DNA from: Lepidonotus clava
Lineage: Eukaryota; Annelida; Polychaeta; Phyllodocida; Polynoidae
Direction of reading: 5' to 3'
DNA length: 64,000 nt
Assembly: GCA_936440205.1 (NCBI GenBank)
Contig: OW387149.1
Span: 9,940,114-10,004,113, forward strand
Shown: positions 22,343 to 34,166 of the stretch, one piece after another
How positions within the stretch are numbered: the first letter of the stretch is position 1
Layout of the letters: the number at the start of each line of letters is the position of its first letter
The notes under the pieces: model-generated
What the model was told of the DNA's origin: nothing
The model's database searches: none
Seen by the model: the letters and a program-made list of their open reading frames with translations, nothing else
Translations under genes and position numbers: made by a program

Positions 22343-23635
22343 ATGCTCAAGACGCCTATTAAGATCCTGATGTCCTTGCTTCTTTTGGTGATAATTTCAC
22401 AAATATATTGGGACCAGAATAAAGACAATTCCAAACCTGGAGTAAGGAATATGGACGGCACCACCATTGGATCCACTGTGCTGGACAAATATTACAAAAA
22501 CATGAGCACAATAGAAAAATCAACTAATGTATACTTTCTACGGATTGTCAAGACAGGCTCAACCACTCTACATAGAATATTTGCAAGATTTGCATGGAAT
22601 AATAATCTAAGAGTAGCTACATACAATATTAGTAAGACTGCAGATTATCTGATTCCTCCTTTTGAAGTAGGACGTTCAAAAAGATACCATATGAGCATCT
22701 ACCATGACACATACGATCCACACAAGCTTGATGAAATACTTCAGAAACCAACAACACATTTATCAATCCTTCGCCATCCGTTGACTTGGCTTAATTCTTA
22801 TTTGCACTTTTTCAAAAAGATTGATCTGCTGGAGTTGGATAAGGACGATGTTGTTGCCTCATTCATTTACCATCTAAATGATGCAGACTGGATGAATAGA
22901 AATGAAGATATTCTTGTAAAAATTCACAATAGGTATTCTCAGCAGTTTCTTAACACTACATCAATAGATGATATTGCCCTTAAGGATTATGTAAAGTTAG
23001 ATAATATCTTTCTGACTGGTATAACAGAATACTTTGACGAATCACTCATTCTCTTTAGGAGAAAGCTTGGCTGGGAGTTCACAGATATGATATACTTGCC
23101 TCTGAGGGTACAGTCATTTAGTAAGAAAACCTCAACAAGTCCATCATTGTACAAGCGCTTTTGTAAGTGGATGAACATCGATTGCCTTCTATATGAACAT
23201 TTCAACAAAACATTTTGGGAAAAATATGAAAAAGAGGGTGAAGGTATCAAACAAGAAGTGTATCATTTCAAGACCGTTCTTGTGACTATCAGAAAATATT
23301 GTTCTCCATTTAATAATTCTAGGCTTGGGTACATTGTTAAAAACCTACACAAATTTCAACCAATACATTTCCCTTCATCTCGTTGGCATGGGGCTTTTAA
23401 CTATACAATGGTTGACTGTGCTTTATGTAAACTACATGAGCGAGTTCAAAATGCTTTCTTTTACTATAGGCAAAACACCAAAGATGATTGTTCAAAGCTA
23501 TGTCCATTTATTAAAGAAGGATTATTCAAAAGAAAACCATATTTTTGTGAAATGATCTGTAGAAGATCAAAATCTGCAAATTTTGAATTGAACTCGATCC
23601 TCTCATGGAGGAATGTCACAGTCTTTGGTCGCTAG
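22343..23635 (+). CDS. GAL3ST-like: galactose 3-O-sulfotransferase family protein, gene A
   Basis: The 430-residue protein belongs to the GAL3ST family. Members transfer sulfate from PAPS to the 3-hydroxyl of galactose on glycolipids or glycans in the Golgi lumen. A short cytoplasmic N-terminus and one hydrophobic anchor (about residues 6-22) give a type II membrane protein. The PAPS 5'-phosphosulfate loop is FLRIVKTGSTTL (K70 to L76) and the 3'-phosphate motif is ILRHPLTWLNSY (R144, S152). The family segment EYFDESLILF and a HFNKTFW element follow. Several N-glycosylation sequons and a Cys-rich C-terminal tail are present. The ATG follows a splice acceptor directly, so the 5' UTR lies upstream. 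Length fits the family (about 400-490). It is intact and about 90% identical to gene B. The exact acceptor sugar cannot be read from sequence. Confidence 0.93.
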   Translation: MLKTPIKILMSLLLLVIISQIYWDQNKDNSKPGVRNMDGTTIGSTVLDKYYKNMSTIEKSTNVYFLRIVKTGSTTLHRIFARFAWNNNLRVATYNISKTADYLIPPFEVGRSKRYHMSIYHDTYDPHKLDEILQKPTTHLSILRHPLTWLNSYLHFFKKIDLLELDKDDVVASFIYHLNDADWMNRNEDILVKIHNRYSQQFLNTTSIDDIALKDYVKLDNIFLTGITEYFDESLILFRRKLGWEFTDMIYLPLRVQSFSKKTSTSPSLYKRFCKWMNIDCLLYEHFNKTFWEKYEKEGEGIKQEVYHFKTVLVTIRKYCSPFNNSRLGYIVKNLHKFQPIHFPSSRWHGAFNYTMVDCALCKLHERVQNAFFYYRQNTKDDCSKLCPFIKEGLFKRKPYFCEMICRRSKSANFELNSILSWRNVTVFGR

Positions 23636-24424
23636 TCAGTAAAAAGGTATTAGACATACAGACTGCTTAGCTCTTAAAGGTAAATTTGGGTGTCTAACAT
23701 CTTTTATAAATACTATTGGAATGATTCTGGGTAAATATAAAGGCTAGTAAAAAATACATGAAATGACTTATTATAAAAATATTTATCACAATGCGCAACA
23801 CAATTAATGGCAATTATTTTCATTCTCACAAGTCTAACTGAGATTATTTTTTCTCCACAAAAATTGACCATTTTCCAAAACAAATAAATTGGATGCCACC
23901 AGATTAAAGACACAGGTTTACCTCTAATGAATATATCTGGAACTTTCACCTTCTTTTAAGGTCCATCAATTTCTTATGAACCGACAGTTTTAGACTTGCT
24001 AAGATAGGTGATTTATTCACTACTTTAAAAAGGACTAACTGTAGAGATAAATTATATAAATTATGTCTCAGGGCAGATAAGGCATTTTCAAATAGTAGCG
24101 CACAAGATGAATTAATATATGACAAAAGTCATGATGAGAATGCATTTGTAGCAAATCCTGACAAGAAAGGTGGAGGCCAAGGGATTAACATAAGACTTAC
24201 TGTGCACTACCCTAACCCCATAGCCCCTTGCTATGGAAATAATTGGGCTGATTTGCATATTATTTTAACTAGTTTCAATTGAGCTTTTCAATTTTATGTA
24301 AGACAACAAGCAAATATGATGTTGGGAAGAATGAAATATGGATGGTGGTATGCTCTGGCAATACATTATTTGATTGTATTTCATACAAATATTTTTTATC
24401 TATCCACTCTTACTTTTTTCATTT

Positions 24425-24430
24425 AATAAA
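24425..24430 (+). terminator. candidate polyadenylation signal, gene A
   Basis: AATAAA followed by ATCTTACTCCCAGC lies about 790 bp after the stop and is conserved after gene B at 56157-56162. An earlier AAATAAA near 23884 is also conserved and could serve instead. Confidence 0.45.
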
Positions 24431-24959
24431 ATCTTACTCCCAGCTGAGTCTTTTCATTTTGTTTTCCCTTCAAAACCTGAATGTTTCACAGACTATTGCA
24501 CAAGAACACACCAATTATCATGACCAAGTCTCTGGGTCCAATACCTGTGGTGGTAATCCCCTGCACTGCACAAAATGAGACCTTTAAGATCTTTAATTTT
24601 ATAAACGGGGGCCATTGAGGTTCATTAAAGGCATAGGGAATGACACCTCTCCAATACCTTTGCAAGGTCTTTGATGAATTTTAAAGCTCACCTGAACAAG
24701 TTTTGGAAAGGTCTTATAAGGGTGACATTTCCATTACCTTCAGCTAACCTGAATGGCCCCATTTTCAGAGGCTTAAGGGTCTTTAAGGTCTGTTTTTGTG
24801 CAGTGCTAGCTATTTTACTATGCTTGGCTGTATTATGTCTATGGTGTCATGGCTGGCTAGTCTTGATTGACAGGTTCAGCACCTACCTGCACCTGATAGT
24901 TAAGTTCAACCAGCCATGACACCTAGTTGGAACCTAGAGGAGAGAGAGACCCTTACATG

Positions 24960-25110
24960 TGTTGCAAATTGAGAACACGGCCAATACAATAGAGGAATTT
25001 CATGCCTATTTGATTGTACACATTGCAGAACATCTGATGTAAAGCCTGATGTAATGCTCTTTGATTCATTGCAACAATTGATGCAGAAAAAATGAATAAA
25101 TAAATTGAAA
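24960..25110. repeat. dispersed repeat shared with 59050-59200
   Basis: Both copies contain CATTGCAGAACATCTGA or a close variant, CTCTTTGATTCATT and GATGCAGAAAAAATGAATA. The function is unknown and the boundaries are not resolved. Confidence 0.6.
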
Positions 25111-25439
25111 CCGGTGAAAGAGTAATTAATCTGCTCAGCTAGAATTATGCAATTCTCCTAGCCTACCCCCTTTTCACAACTCCATCCCCTACTATAAGGT
25201 AGGGGGGGGGGGGTTTATCACATGCATCTATTTTTCTTCTCAGGTGTTGATGTTATGAGAAGCATCATAGAATGGCAAAAATGCCAATTGAAAGGGAGCT
25301 AAAACCAATAATTATATTTAATGAAATTTTCCAAACTGAAATAATCATGAAAATCCATTCGCTGAGCCTATTTCTGGCCCATGGTAAAATCTAAGCCATG
25401 AAATATGGTAAAAGATTATTGAAAACATGTTTTTCTTGC

Positions 25440-26170
25440 TCATATCAATTAACATGGATTCGCAAAAATAGGGTTTGGTTACAAACAAATGTAATTATTA
25501 CCATCTTGTGTGGCAATCTACTTCTGTTTGAGCTATTTTTCACAGGTAATACCTTACCACTGATATTAACTTGACTCATCTAAGATATTTCTATCTTATC
25601 TGAGTTTTGAAAATGTTGTCAATTATGTGTTGCCAAAAAAGGTTTGTCAAAAAACCTTGGGGGAAAATTTCTATGCAATCTGACAATTCTATTTCCTGTT
25701 GCCATGGTAACATGGTATTGTTGCTTATTTTGGCATCCTATAGGAAACGTACATTCCATAGCAAATTGCCCATAATGCAATTGCCACGAGGAGTTTGCAT
25801 CTTTTCATATTCATAATCATAATCTCTGGAAAATTCTACCTATGTGCAAATTTTCAGGAAAATATGTATGGGCAACACATTTTTATCAGTAACTCACTTA
25901 ATAATCGGTTTGGAGCAAATTGCTTTGTATCCCTCTAGGTAACCATTTCCAATGATGGATCACATATTAAATTCATCAGGCTGCTGTACAAACTACTGAT
26001 GTTGGTGGTATAGTTATCTCTTGGCGAACAGGGAATGTCCTTTTTGTGGTTTCCAAATTTGAAAAATCTAGCACCATGCCAAACTCTTGTGGAAATAATC
26101 TTCCCAAAATCACTTGGCTAGCCATCCATTCTTAATACATTAAATAGAACTGTATATTCCTTTCAGTCTT
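25440..26170. repeat. dispersed repeat C, carrying a perfect RFX X-box palindrome
   Basis: This segment aligns with 62520-62990: TCTATGCAATCTGA, then GTTGCCATGGTAACATGGT, CATTCCATA, CTCTGGAAAATTCT and TTTGGAGCAAA occur in the same order in both. GTTGCCATGGTAAC at 25698-25711 is a perfect X-box, the binding site of RFX factors. A part also recurs at 61660-61800. No coding capacity is seen. Confidence 0.65.
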
Positions 26171-26173
26171 TCC

Positions 26174-26518
26174 TTAACCCTTTAGACCCCACAGATTGCG
26201 ACTGTGAATTGTTGTATTTCCCCAGGATTTCCGTGGCCTTCCCTCAAGAATTCCTTAAATTTCCATTGATTGAGGAATTTCAAATGCTCACCCACCAGTG
26301 GCAATAAGAATCATTACCACCTGGTTTGTAGTATCAAATATGGAATTAAATAAACTTTGTAACAATATGTTTGCCATATGTTAAAAACTCATTAAAGTAT
26401 TGTAATTGGAAAAATATGGAAAAATTAAGGAAAACTCATCATTTTTTCGGGCGGCTATGGGTGGATTGGGGAGTACACCCTCGGGCGGCTATGGCCGGAT
26501 TGGGGGCTAAAGGGTTAA
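26174..26518. mobile_element. TTAA-target MITE, piggyBac-like
   Basis: Inverted termini CCCTTTAGACCCC and GGGGGCTAAAGGG are flanked on both sides by TTAA (26174-26177 and 26515-26518). The element body of 337 bp has no transposase. Near the right end a GGGCGGCTATGG unit occurs twice in tandem. TTAA duplication with CCCTTT ends fits the piggyBac superfamily; Kolobok is the alternative. Confidence 0.75.
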
Positions 26519-27185
26519 AGGCAAAATTACGTTGCACAGGGCTTTTTGTCATGCTCTGTTTGCCATTAGACAGTGGACATATGTTTCCATTACCTGAGCA
26601 TTGAGTTGGGCTAGGTATAATGCCCTATACATTATCCCTTAAAGGGAGCCAAAAGCAATGAAGGGTCAAACTTTTGCAAATTCTGTTAACTATTGAGATA
26701 TATTCTATGGCCATAGCCTAGGCCTGTGATAAAATATAGACTGTGAATACAGACTTTGACTACATTAAAATAGATGAAAACTCATCCCAGGTCAATTTTG
26801 GTGACCCACCAAAATTGGTTTGTTTACAAACATTGCTGTTTTCAGGCATATATGGCATGAGTATTATGGAAATAAGTGAACGTAAAGCTAGTTATCATGA
26901 TTTATACTGTACAAAATGGCTGAAGTTAGACTCTTAGAATGTAATTTTGTAGTTATTTGAGTTTGCAAAATTTTGTCATATTTTGACACAATATTGCTTT
27001 TGACTCCCTTTAAATAATGCTCTCAGGTGCCTGTGTCAACTATAGGGCTTTAAAAATCAATCCTCCATACAGTATTTCTATTTGGCTTTCAATGAATTAG
27101 CCAATCTTAAAGTGTCAAGTTTCTTGGGGGTTTCATATTGATTGTTTGCTATCTGATATATATTCTTGGTTTGGGGTAACAAACT
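26519..27185. other. gene-free sequence
   Basis: No gene or clear element is recognised. A 64-codon frame (26743-26937) shows no domain. Confidence 0.4.
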
Positions 27186-27542
27186 AAAGGCCATATTCCA
27201 CTATGTGACAAATGGCCGCAAACGTGTTCAGGGCGGCCGCAAACGACCCTGCCACAAATGCGTTTGCGGCCACCCTACTGCTATATTCCACTCGTTTGCG
27301 GCCACCAGGCTGCCGCAAACGGGTTTGCGGCCGCTGCAAACGGCCGCAAATGAGTTTGCAGCGGCCCCAAACGAGGTGGAATATAGGTGTTTGCGGCCCC
27401 TGTTTGCAGCCAATGTTTGCGGCCAATGTTTGCGAGACCCCCTTGGGGATACCAACATGTTGGTATCTGAGCCGCAAACTGCTTGCGGCAGCCTTAAATA
27501 GTGGCCGCAAATGCCCCCAACGCAAGTTGGAATATAGCCTTT
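27186..27542. mobile_element. MITE-B copy 2, CpG-rich
   Basis: The termini AAAGGCCATATTCCACTATG and GGAATATAGCCTTTAA are inverted. The interior is packed with TTTGCGGCC/GGCCGCAAA words in both orientations and has an internal copy of GGTGGAATATAGG (near 27368). A palindrome ACCAACATGTTGGTATCTGA is shared with copy 3. Open frames on both strands are caused by the internal inverted words. Confidence 0.75.
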
Positions 27543-29480
27543 AAGTTGTTACTTTGTAGTGTCTTTTTTATTCCATTCAGGTGAAATTTCTTATGTCAAT
27601 TCTGGACACATGTTGGTTTTCTATCACATCCTGGTTTTACATAATATATAAGATAGGTTAATATGAAAAGTTAACATTGTAGAATACCAATGTTATTGGT
27701 AATCTACAGTGTTAACTTTTTCATAAATTCCTTTACACATTCTTTTTCATCATGCAAAGCAACCGGGGTCCATATGGGGTTCATTTCCAGGACCTATTGG
27801 ATAGAGGTCTAACATTATAACATCTATGCTATGTAAACCACCTGCCCTTCAGCTACTGTTTATCCTTGTATTTCTTTTCACTGTCCTATACATCTATAGG
27901 ATTTATATATGTATGTATAACTGAAATATTACTACAAGTTTTGATTAGGTAGGGGATGTAGTATAATCTCATAAGCCTCCTAGGAGAGGGAGGTTAAACT
28001 ATAATTATAACCATCTGGGCCACATAACCTCCTAGAATGTGGCCATGGAGGTGAGATAACGACCCTCTCTGCAGAGGTTTACCTTCACTAATACAAAGAA
28101 GACTTAAAGTAGCTTCTGAATATGATTCTTAACATTTAGTTGAGGACGTCCAAACATAGATAATTTAGTTTTGTAGACTCAGATCATATGGCATGATGAA
28201 AAATTATTGCATGCACCTTCTTCCATTGAAGTCATATTCTAATTTGCCAGTTTTTGAATCATGAGGTTGATTGATAGAGAATAATCCATTAGAGAAAGCC
28301 AGGGAAAATCCTAGGCATTTTTCAAAAAATGGTGGCCGGTGACGTGGCCTGGGTGACTCTCTCTGAACAATTTTTCATAAAATGGTACACAAGTGCAAAT
28401 TATGATAATAGAGGAAAGGCTGACGGCAGCTTAGGACAAATTAATGAATTTTTATTACTAATCATAAATCCGTAGAATACCCCAACTATAACACAAATGG
28501 GGGGTTTAAATAGTAAATGTGAACATAACGTGGTTACAATCAACATAATAGAAAAAGTCAATTTTTTTATTGCAGGGTGGGGGGTGGGGGGGGGGGGGGG
28601 GGCTGGCTGAGCGTCTTTTTTTTAATTAACCACATTCATTAATTGACAATGTTCTTCCATGTAGATTGTAACAAGATATAAAGAGAAATACAGGCATGGC
28701 ATACACATTCATGTAATACAAACACTTGTAAATAAGATACTATAATGGAGGGGCTTCAGAGGCTATTTGATTTCTTTACCAATCAGGGACTATGCTAAGG
28801 TAAGCGATATTTTTATGGTTATACTTGTCATTAGACAAAATAAGGCAGTCACAGTCTGTAGTGAGGTTTATCAACAGCTAGGTACTATGCTAACATAAGC
28901 GATAGTTACTGGGTTTAATAAATTTACCGAATTTACTGAGGTGGGTCCATAGAATCCAAGGTGAATGACCTATAAGCTGTTTGGAATGATTTCTTATCTG
29001 TGATTGTCTGAATATGTAGTGGTATGATGTCCCAAAATAGTGCTCCTATGTAAAAGGGGCTTTTTTTTGTATACTTCCAAATTTACAATTTTCCTTTCAA
29101 AAACAATCTTGTTAGCACCACTGTTATTTTTTACTCGTTCTCGTAACCAGGATACTTTACTGTCCGGTGACCGCAGCCACGTGGCAGGTAGAGGTAGCGT
29201 CCCTAGCAACCCTGGTAGGGGGGGTAAGTAGCCCCTGTTGTGTGTAGTAGGGGGGGGGGGGGAGATTACCCCTCGCTGCAAATGACATACAACCAGGTCC
29301 CCATGTTGTAGACCCATGATTAATGGAAATTTCTATACCATAGTTACGGTTACTACGTAGTTTAAAATTTTTTGTCATACTCAGTTTTCATCATTTTGAT
29401 TATAACAGAATGGAAAATTTGGTATATTACACTCAATATGACACAGCAAAGTAATAAATGACACTTACATATCACAAACC
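27543..29480. other. gene-free sequence with one strong hairpin and G runs
   Basis: A hairpin at 27661-27724 has about 30-bp arms containing AGTTAACA/TGTTAACT and TACCAA/TTGGTA. G homopolymers occur at about 28577-28602 and 29249-29262. No gene is recognised. Confidence 0.5.
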
Positions 29481-29692
29481 CAAACAGGAACCACAAATGG
29501 ATAAGTTGGTGAAGTGCATGCTGGGTAATAAAAACAAAATGGCTGCCCCCAGTGGAGAGCTTGATAGACCATTATGTGGGCCATAACTTTTGAACTGAAG
29601 CTCCGATTTGAATTTCGTTTTCACCATCAGTTTGGGAATTTTATGTTCTCTTTGCACAAAATGCGTGGTTTTTCACTGGAGTGCCCCTTTAA
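29480..29692. mobile_element. right end of a TTAA-type element
   Basis: The right border ACTGGAGTGCCCCTTTAA read inverted is TTAAAGGGGCACTCCAGT, a terminus of the TTAA-target class. The left border is not found, so this may be a truncated copy. Confidence 0.35.
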
Positions 29693-29699
29693 GCCTCAT

Positions 29700-30020
29700 G
29701 GTGTTGCCGACATATATCCCAGCATGCACCCTGTTTAGGCACCGCCAGTCTACAGGTAAACCACAGGAAATATGCTATCCATGGTAGGGCGAACTCAAAT
29801 AGATATTTACCACCACACCATCCATGCCATTAGGGTTGTCCTGAAGTGAACTCTCTTTCAGGTGACCTCATTTCTATACATATGTAAGTGCAGTTGACCC
29901 TCAACCCAAAGATGACTGTTTAAAGTCGTTTCTGTGCTTGACTGTAAAACAGGACTGTTTAACAGAGAGTTATAAGTATCGATATCACCAACACCAGGAA
30001 CTAGAAGTAGGTACTTTTAC
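29700..30020 (+). promoter_or_regulatory. putative promoter and first-exon block, copy upstream of the diverged sulfotransferase
   Basis: It aligns with 15360-15650. Shared text includes GGTTGTCCTGAAGTGAACT, TAAGTGCAGTTGACC and a downstream TATCACCAACACCAGGAACT-like segment. The TATA-like element here (CTATACATATG) is weaker than in the other copy. Confidence 0.3.
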
Positions 30021-30820
30021 TTTGCAATTCTGTATTCAATTTAAGGATAGAGTGTGGTGATCAAAGGGTATTTCAGTATAATTGCAACAGCTTTGTAAAT
30101 ATGGTTGTCTCCCTATTTACAGCCCCACTCACCAACGACCACCCCTATGTGGCCACAAGTTTAAGGCATGGACAGTTTTCTTTCTTTATCCCCCGCATGG
30201 CCGCAGAGTGGTGCATATTGTGGGGAGGGCCTATTGACAGGTCGTACACACAGCTCAATGTGGACCCCTTGTGTTCACAATTTTTGACATATTTTGAATG
30301 TGTTTGGGTGATAAAATAAAGAAGCACCTTTGGGATCATCCTCAGATGTCTGTACCACCCATGGGGATTGTATGAACCTTGGGCTTCACCTTTGGTACGT
30401 GACAATCCCCTATGGGTTGTACAGCCACCCACCGGCGGTGTTTCTTATTATAATATTTACCCCTCATCAATGGCTACCCCTCTGACGCAGCCAGCAGCCA
30501 CAATTTGGAGGTCCAAAATAGCCCTCGAACCCCTCACCAGCAGGCACGTTTTGTGAGAAAATTAAAGGGGAGGGATGGATCTAGAGATTACAAAAAAAAG
30601 GGGGGGGGGGCACCCTAAAGGGCCAAACCCACTAAGCGATTTTACCATTGCTGGGCAATGGGCGTTTGGGAGAATTGTGGGTAAAGCTGCTGGGCAACTC
30701 AGGATTGCTGGGCAACTCCTTGTGGGTATGTGCTGATTCTGACTTACAGGCGATTGGCGATGGGATCGACCACAAAATCAGCTGCAAAATATCAAAATCG
30801 CTTGATATGACAGTTGCCTG
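30020..30820. other. gene-free sequence with a small inverted-repeat element
   Basis: AAGCGATTTT (about 30633) and AAAATCGCTT (about 30794) face each other around a segment with two TGCTGGGCAACTC copies, and may be a small MITE. Otherwise nothing is recognised. Confidence 0.35.
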
Positions 30821-31119
30821 TGGCCCTTTGCACAATAGAATTTGGTTGTGAGAATCAAGTTAAGATATCTTAATGAAAAGTTGCATAGCAACAATTTTAC
30901 AAAAATAGTAAAATCTCTAGTTCTAATGAATGAATTTGAATTCTGTAAATCGTTGTAAAAAGGTAAAAAATATAGAGAAAATTCAGTAAAAGTCACAGCC
31001 CTCTGGGAGCATTCTAAATATAGAAAAAAATTGTGTGGAAACCATCGTTGTTACGAAAATATTAATTTCGTTAATAATATTATTTTCGTTGTGGAAGCCC
31101 ATTGTTCAACAGGCCACTG
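30818..31119. mobile_element. MITE-A copy 2 with CTG target duplication
   Basis: The element at 30821-31116 starts TGGCCCTTTGCACAATAGAA and ends TTGTTCAACAGGCCA. CTG flanks it on both sides. About 296 bp, non-coding. Confidence 0.8.
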
Positions 31120-31135
31120 GTGACCACGATTCTCC

Positions 31136-31527
31136 CAGTGGCCTGTTGCCCGGGAAAGATAAAATTATCTCGTAGGTCTGGGGCGTTATGTACACATTTG
31201 AGGTGCTCCATCTCGAATTTCACATTAAAAAAAAGACTAAATTTGGTACAAAATTGGGGGATGGGGTGGCGCCGACTGAGGCACCCCCCTCTACATCCAT
31301 CCCCAAGGGGGCTTTCCATCAAGTAGCCCTTGCACCTAGAGCAAAGAGTTATAATTTTCTCTTATTTCTTTCCTTTTTATATCAATTTACAGAATTCAAT
31401 TTCATTCATTAGAATCAGAGATTTTACTATTTTCATAAAAACTAAAGTTTTCATAACAATGAAACTGTTTGTTATGCTATCTTAACTCGATCCTCACAAC
31501 GAAATTCTACTATGCAACGGGCCACAG
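31136..31527. mobile_element. MITE-A copy 3 with CAG target duplication
   Basis: The element at 31139-31524 starts TGGCCTGTTGCCC and ends TATGCAACGGGCCA. CAG flanks it on both sides. It begins only 20 bp after copy 2. It is paralogous to copy 5 (38585-38901), since both are followed by the same CAGGGA-CTATATAAAG-type sequence. Confidence 0.78.
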
Positions 31528-31725
31528 GGACTATATAAAGGAAAGGTTGAACTATTGCAATCTTACCTATGCTCTATATTATAAGACTGTCTTGTTATAT
31601 ATATAAAATATTTGAGGAACCATTTGGGCTTGCGCATTATTACCAACTGATGCACTAGTCCTCCATTAGTTATGTGTGTGCTATACTTCATGTGGAATCA
31701 CTACTGCTCTACTCTGGGGGCCGAT

Positions 31726-32177
31726 CCAGGGACATTTTACGGAGCATGCTTATTTAAAAACCATCAAATACGAAGCAAATTCTTCACCCAGGGAAATTTT
31801 ACAATGCAAAAAGGGTCGCTTTTGTATGATTTGTAAATTTTACAAAGTACCTAAAATGCATTGTAAATGCTAAAATATACGATCACAAATATTGTGATTG
31901 TATATCTTTTAGTGTCAAAATTATACAAAGATACTCTTCCAAAAACAATAGAAACATATCGCTTTACTAGTTTCATATTGTATATCACGAGGTACAAGGT
32001 GTAAACTGATTGTTTCAATGTTTTCAATTTTATAAAAATTATGACTCGTAAATTTACAAAGCATTTACAAAGCATTTTATTGTGTATTCTTAAGAATTAT
32101 GGCTCTCCCTGGCTGAGAAAACATAAAATATTTGCTTCATATATTCGAAATACAAAGCATTTTGTAAATTGTCCCTG
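31726..32177. mobile_element. hAT-like MITE
   Basis: The termini CAGGGACATTTTAC and GTAAATTGTCCCTG are inverted with one mismatch, typical of hAT ends. The interior repeats TTGTAAAT/ATTTACAA. The paralogous block at about 39085 lacks it. An 8-bp target duplication is not evident. Confidence 0.6.
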
Positions 32178-32752
32178 CATCACCACCCTGGTTCCATACT
32201 GCGACCAGGACACCAGGCTGTCACCAATAAATGGAGGGTGGTAACGTGCTGGCTGTTCGCTAACATTTCTTTCCCCATGCCTGTTTGTAGATTCGTACTA
32301 TCCTACATTTGTGTCATGTTCTTTGTTCTTGTGACCAGTTAGCCTTTTTCTAAGTCCCATCACCACTTTAGCCTAAACCATGCTATCCTCTGTTCTCTCA
32401 TTCTTTGTTTCCCATTTTTTCTAGTTATTCTAAGGTGGTTCTGTCACTGATCACATGGTCTGTTGACCACATCAAGGGTAACTATTGTTTATTTCTTCAA
32501 ATCATAATGCCAGGTTTTCTAACCATAACATTTTGTGTTGCTTTGTATGCAAATCATCAAAAAAACTGGATAAACTACAAAACAGGGGGATGTACGGCAA
32601 AATGAATTCTATACAGTGTAAATTGGAAACACTCTGATTGAGATAATAATTATTATGGCATTGAAGACCTTGGGTATGTAGATGATGAAACTTATTGAAA
32701 ATTATGTACAATTACAGTAAAGATACAGGGAATATTGAAAATAGTAGACCTA

Positions 32753-34166
32753 TGGCTCATTGCACAATATCGATCGTAACAACGAAAATCAATTAAACAA
32801 TAAAACCTTTCATAGTGTGTCGGGACGAACACGAAAACCCAAAAGATAACTTTGTTACTGGACACAGTTTCCTAACAACCTATTTATGATTACTTTTACT
32901 TAAAAACAAGCCTTAGTATGCAGCTTATAGCTAAGTACAAGTGTACTGAAAGTTACGTATCATGACCCAGCCAGAACCCCACCTCTCAATACCCGTGACA
33001 TCATGGCTCCCCCTCCCCCTGGCCTACCAGCTCAGCGATGAATCAAGATGCTGGCCGGGAAAAGCCCGTGACATCACGGCCCCCTCCCAGCTGGCTCGCT
33101 CGACCAGCCAATCACACAACAGCCAGTGACATCATCATGTGACATCACAGCCCCCTCCCACTGGTCTTGAGCAACAACCAATCCAAAGACAGCAGGTGTT
33201 GCATCAGTCCCTGTGACATCACGGAGCCCCCTGTCCCTCAGCACCAAAAGGATGGTGTAATCACCAACTGCTGGAGGATAAATGGGGGGCTCCACACACC
33301 AGTGGGCAGTCTCCTCTGGAACTCACCACCTGGACCACACTGTAACCACTCTACAAGACCGGACCTGCAGCCACCTGTGCCCTGCCAGAAGCTTGCCTTC
33401 AGACCACCACCTCCCAGACCTACAAAGACTCTCTGCCAACAGGCGGTCTGTGCATTCGGGTAACGTTCTGGGATTCTGAGGTAAGCACTCTGTGCGAGTG
33501 TCATCATTGTTGCTGCAGGTATCACTCACCATATTGTCCGGTATTGTAAGAGACAGTCTGTCATTGTAAACTTATACCATATACTGTCTGGTGTTATGAG
33601 AGACAGTCTGCCATTGTAACCCTAGACCCAATAAAGGTTTGAAACTGTATTTGAACGTGTGGCTTTTCCTTTCCAAGTTGTCCAAAGTTACCATGAGAAT
33701 ATTGTATTCAGCGGGGAGTACCTATACAGTACTCTACTGACTCAAGCTATCCCTTTATAATAATAGTTGTCAGTTAAAGCTTATATTATATATATTATTC
33801 AAAATAACATGAATACCTACACAAAAATTTATACGAACGAACAAAACATCTCTTATAACTTAGACACACGTATATAACCATAAGCATAAATAAGCTAAAT
33901 TAGCCCCCCCCCGGCACAATTGTTACTTTTATCATAACAGCAATCATTTTGACACTAAAAAAAGTTGTTAAGAAATGTCCTCAATGAGCTGTAACTTTTA
34001 CTGATTTTCTTCTAATTCTTTCCCTTCATATACACATTTACAGAATTTGATTTCACCCAGTAGACACAGAGATACAAATGTGTTGCTGTTACAAAACCTA
34101 TTGCTGTTACAAAAGCAATCTTAAAGTTATTGTTGTTACGAAAAGGGATTGTGCAACGGGCCACTA
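32753..34166. mobile_element. MITE-A copy 4 with CTA target duplication, carrying a nested insertion
   Basis: The left end TGGCTCATTGCACAAT (32753) and right end GTGCAACGGGCCA (to 34163) are flanked by CTA on both sides. The interior is enlarged by the LTR-like sequence at about 32950-33680. The right half matches 39500-39683. Confidence 0.65.
32950..33680 (+). mobile_element. probable solo LTR-like fossil
   Basis: GTGACATCA, a CRE-like word, occurs five times. A GGATAAATGG TATA-like box, two copies of an AGAGACAGTCTG segment and AATAAAGG follow in LTR order. No retroviral gene lies next to it and the exact ends are not resolved. It sits inside MITE-A copy 4 and is absent from the partner block at 38.9-40.3 kb. 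Confidence 0.4.

Larger units (their letters stand above)
16021..24985. repeat. segmental duplication copy A (partner 50600-56510)
   Basis: Blocks at 16026-16180, 16630-16700, 17780-18660, 19250-20310, 20520-20600, 21310-21395 and 22305-24980 align in order with 50600-56510. The sulfotransferase coding region is the best conserved block. Insertions private to each copy explain most of the length difference. Confidence 0.85.

Noticed and set aside
27166-27544. Several overlapping 75-113 codon frames on both strands
   Set aside because: They all lie in the CpG-rich inverted words of MITE-B copy 2.
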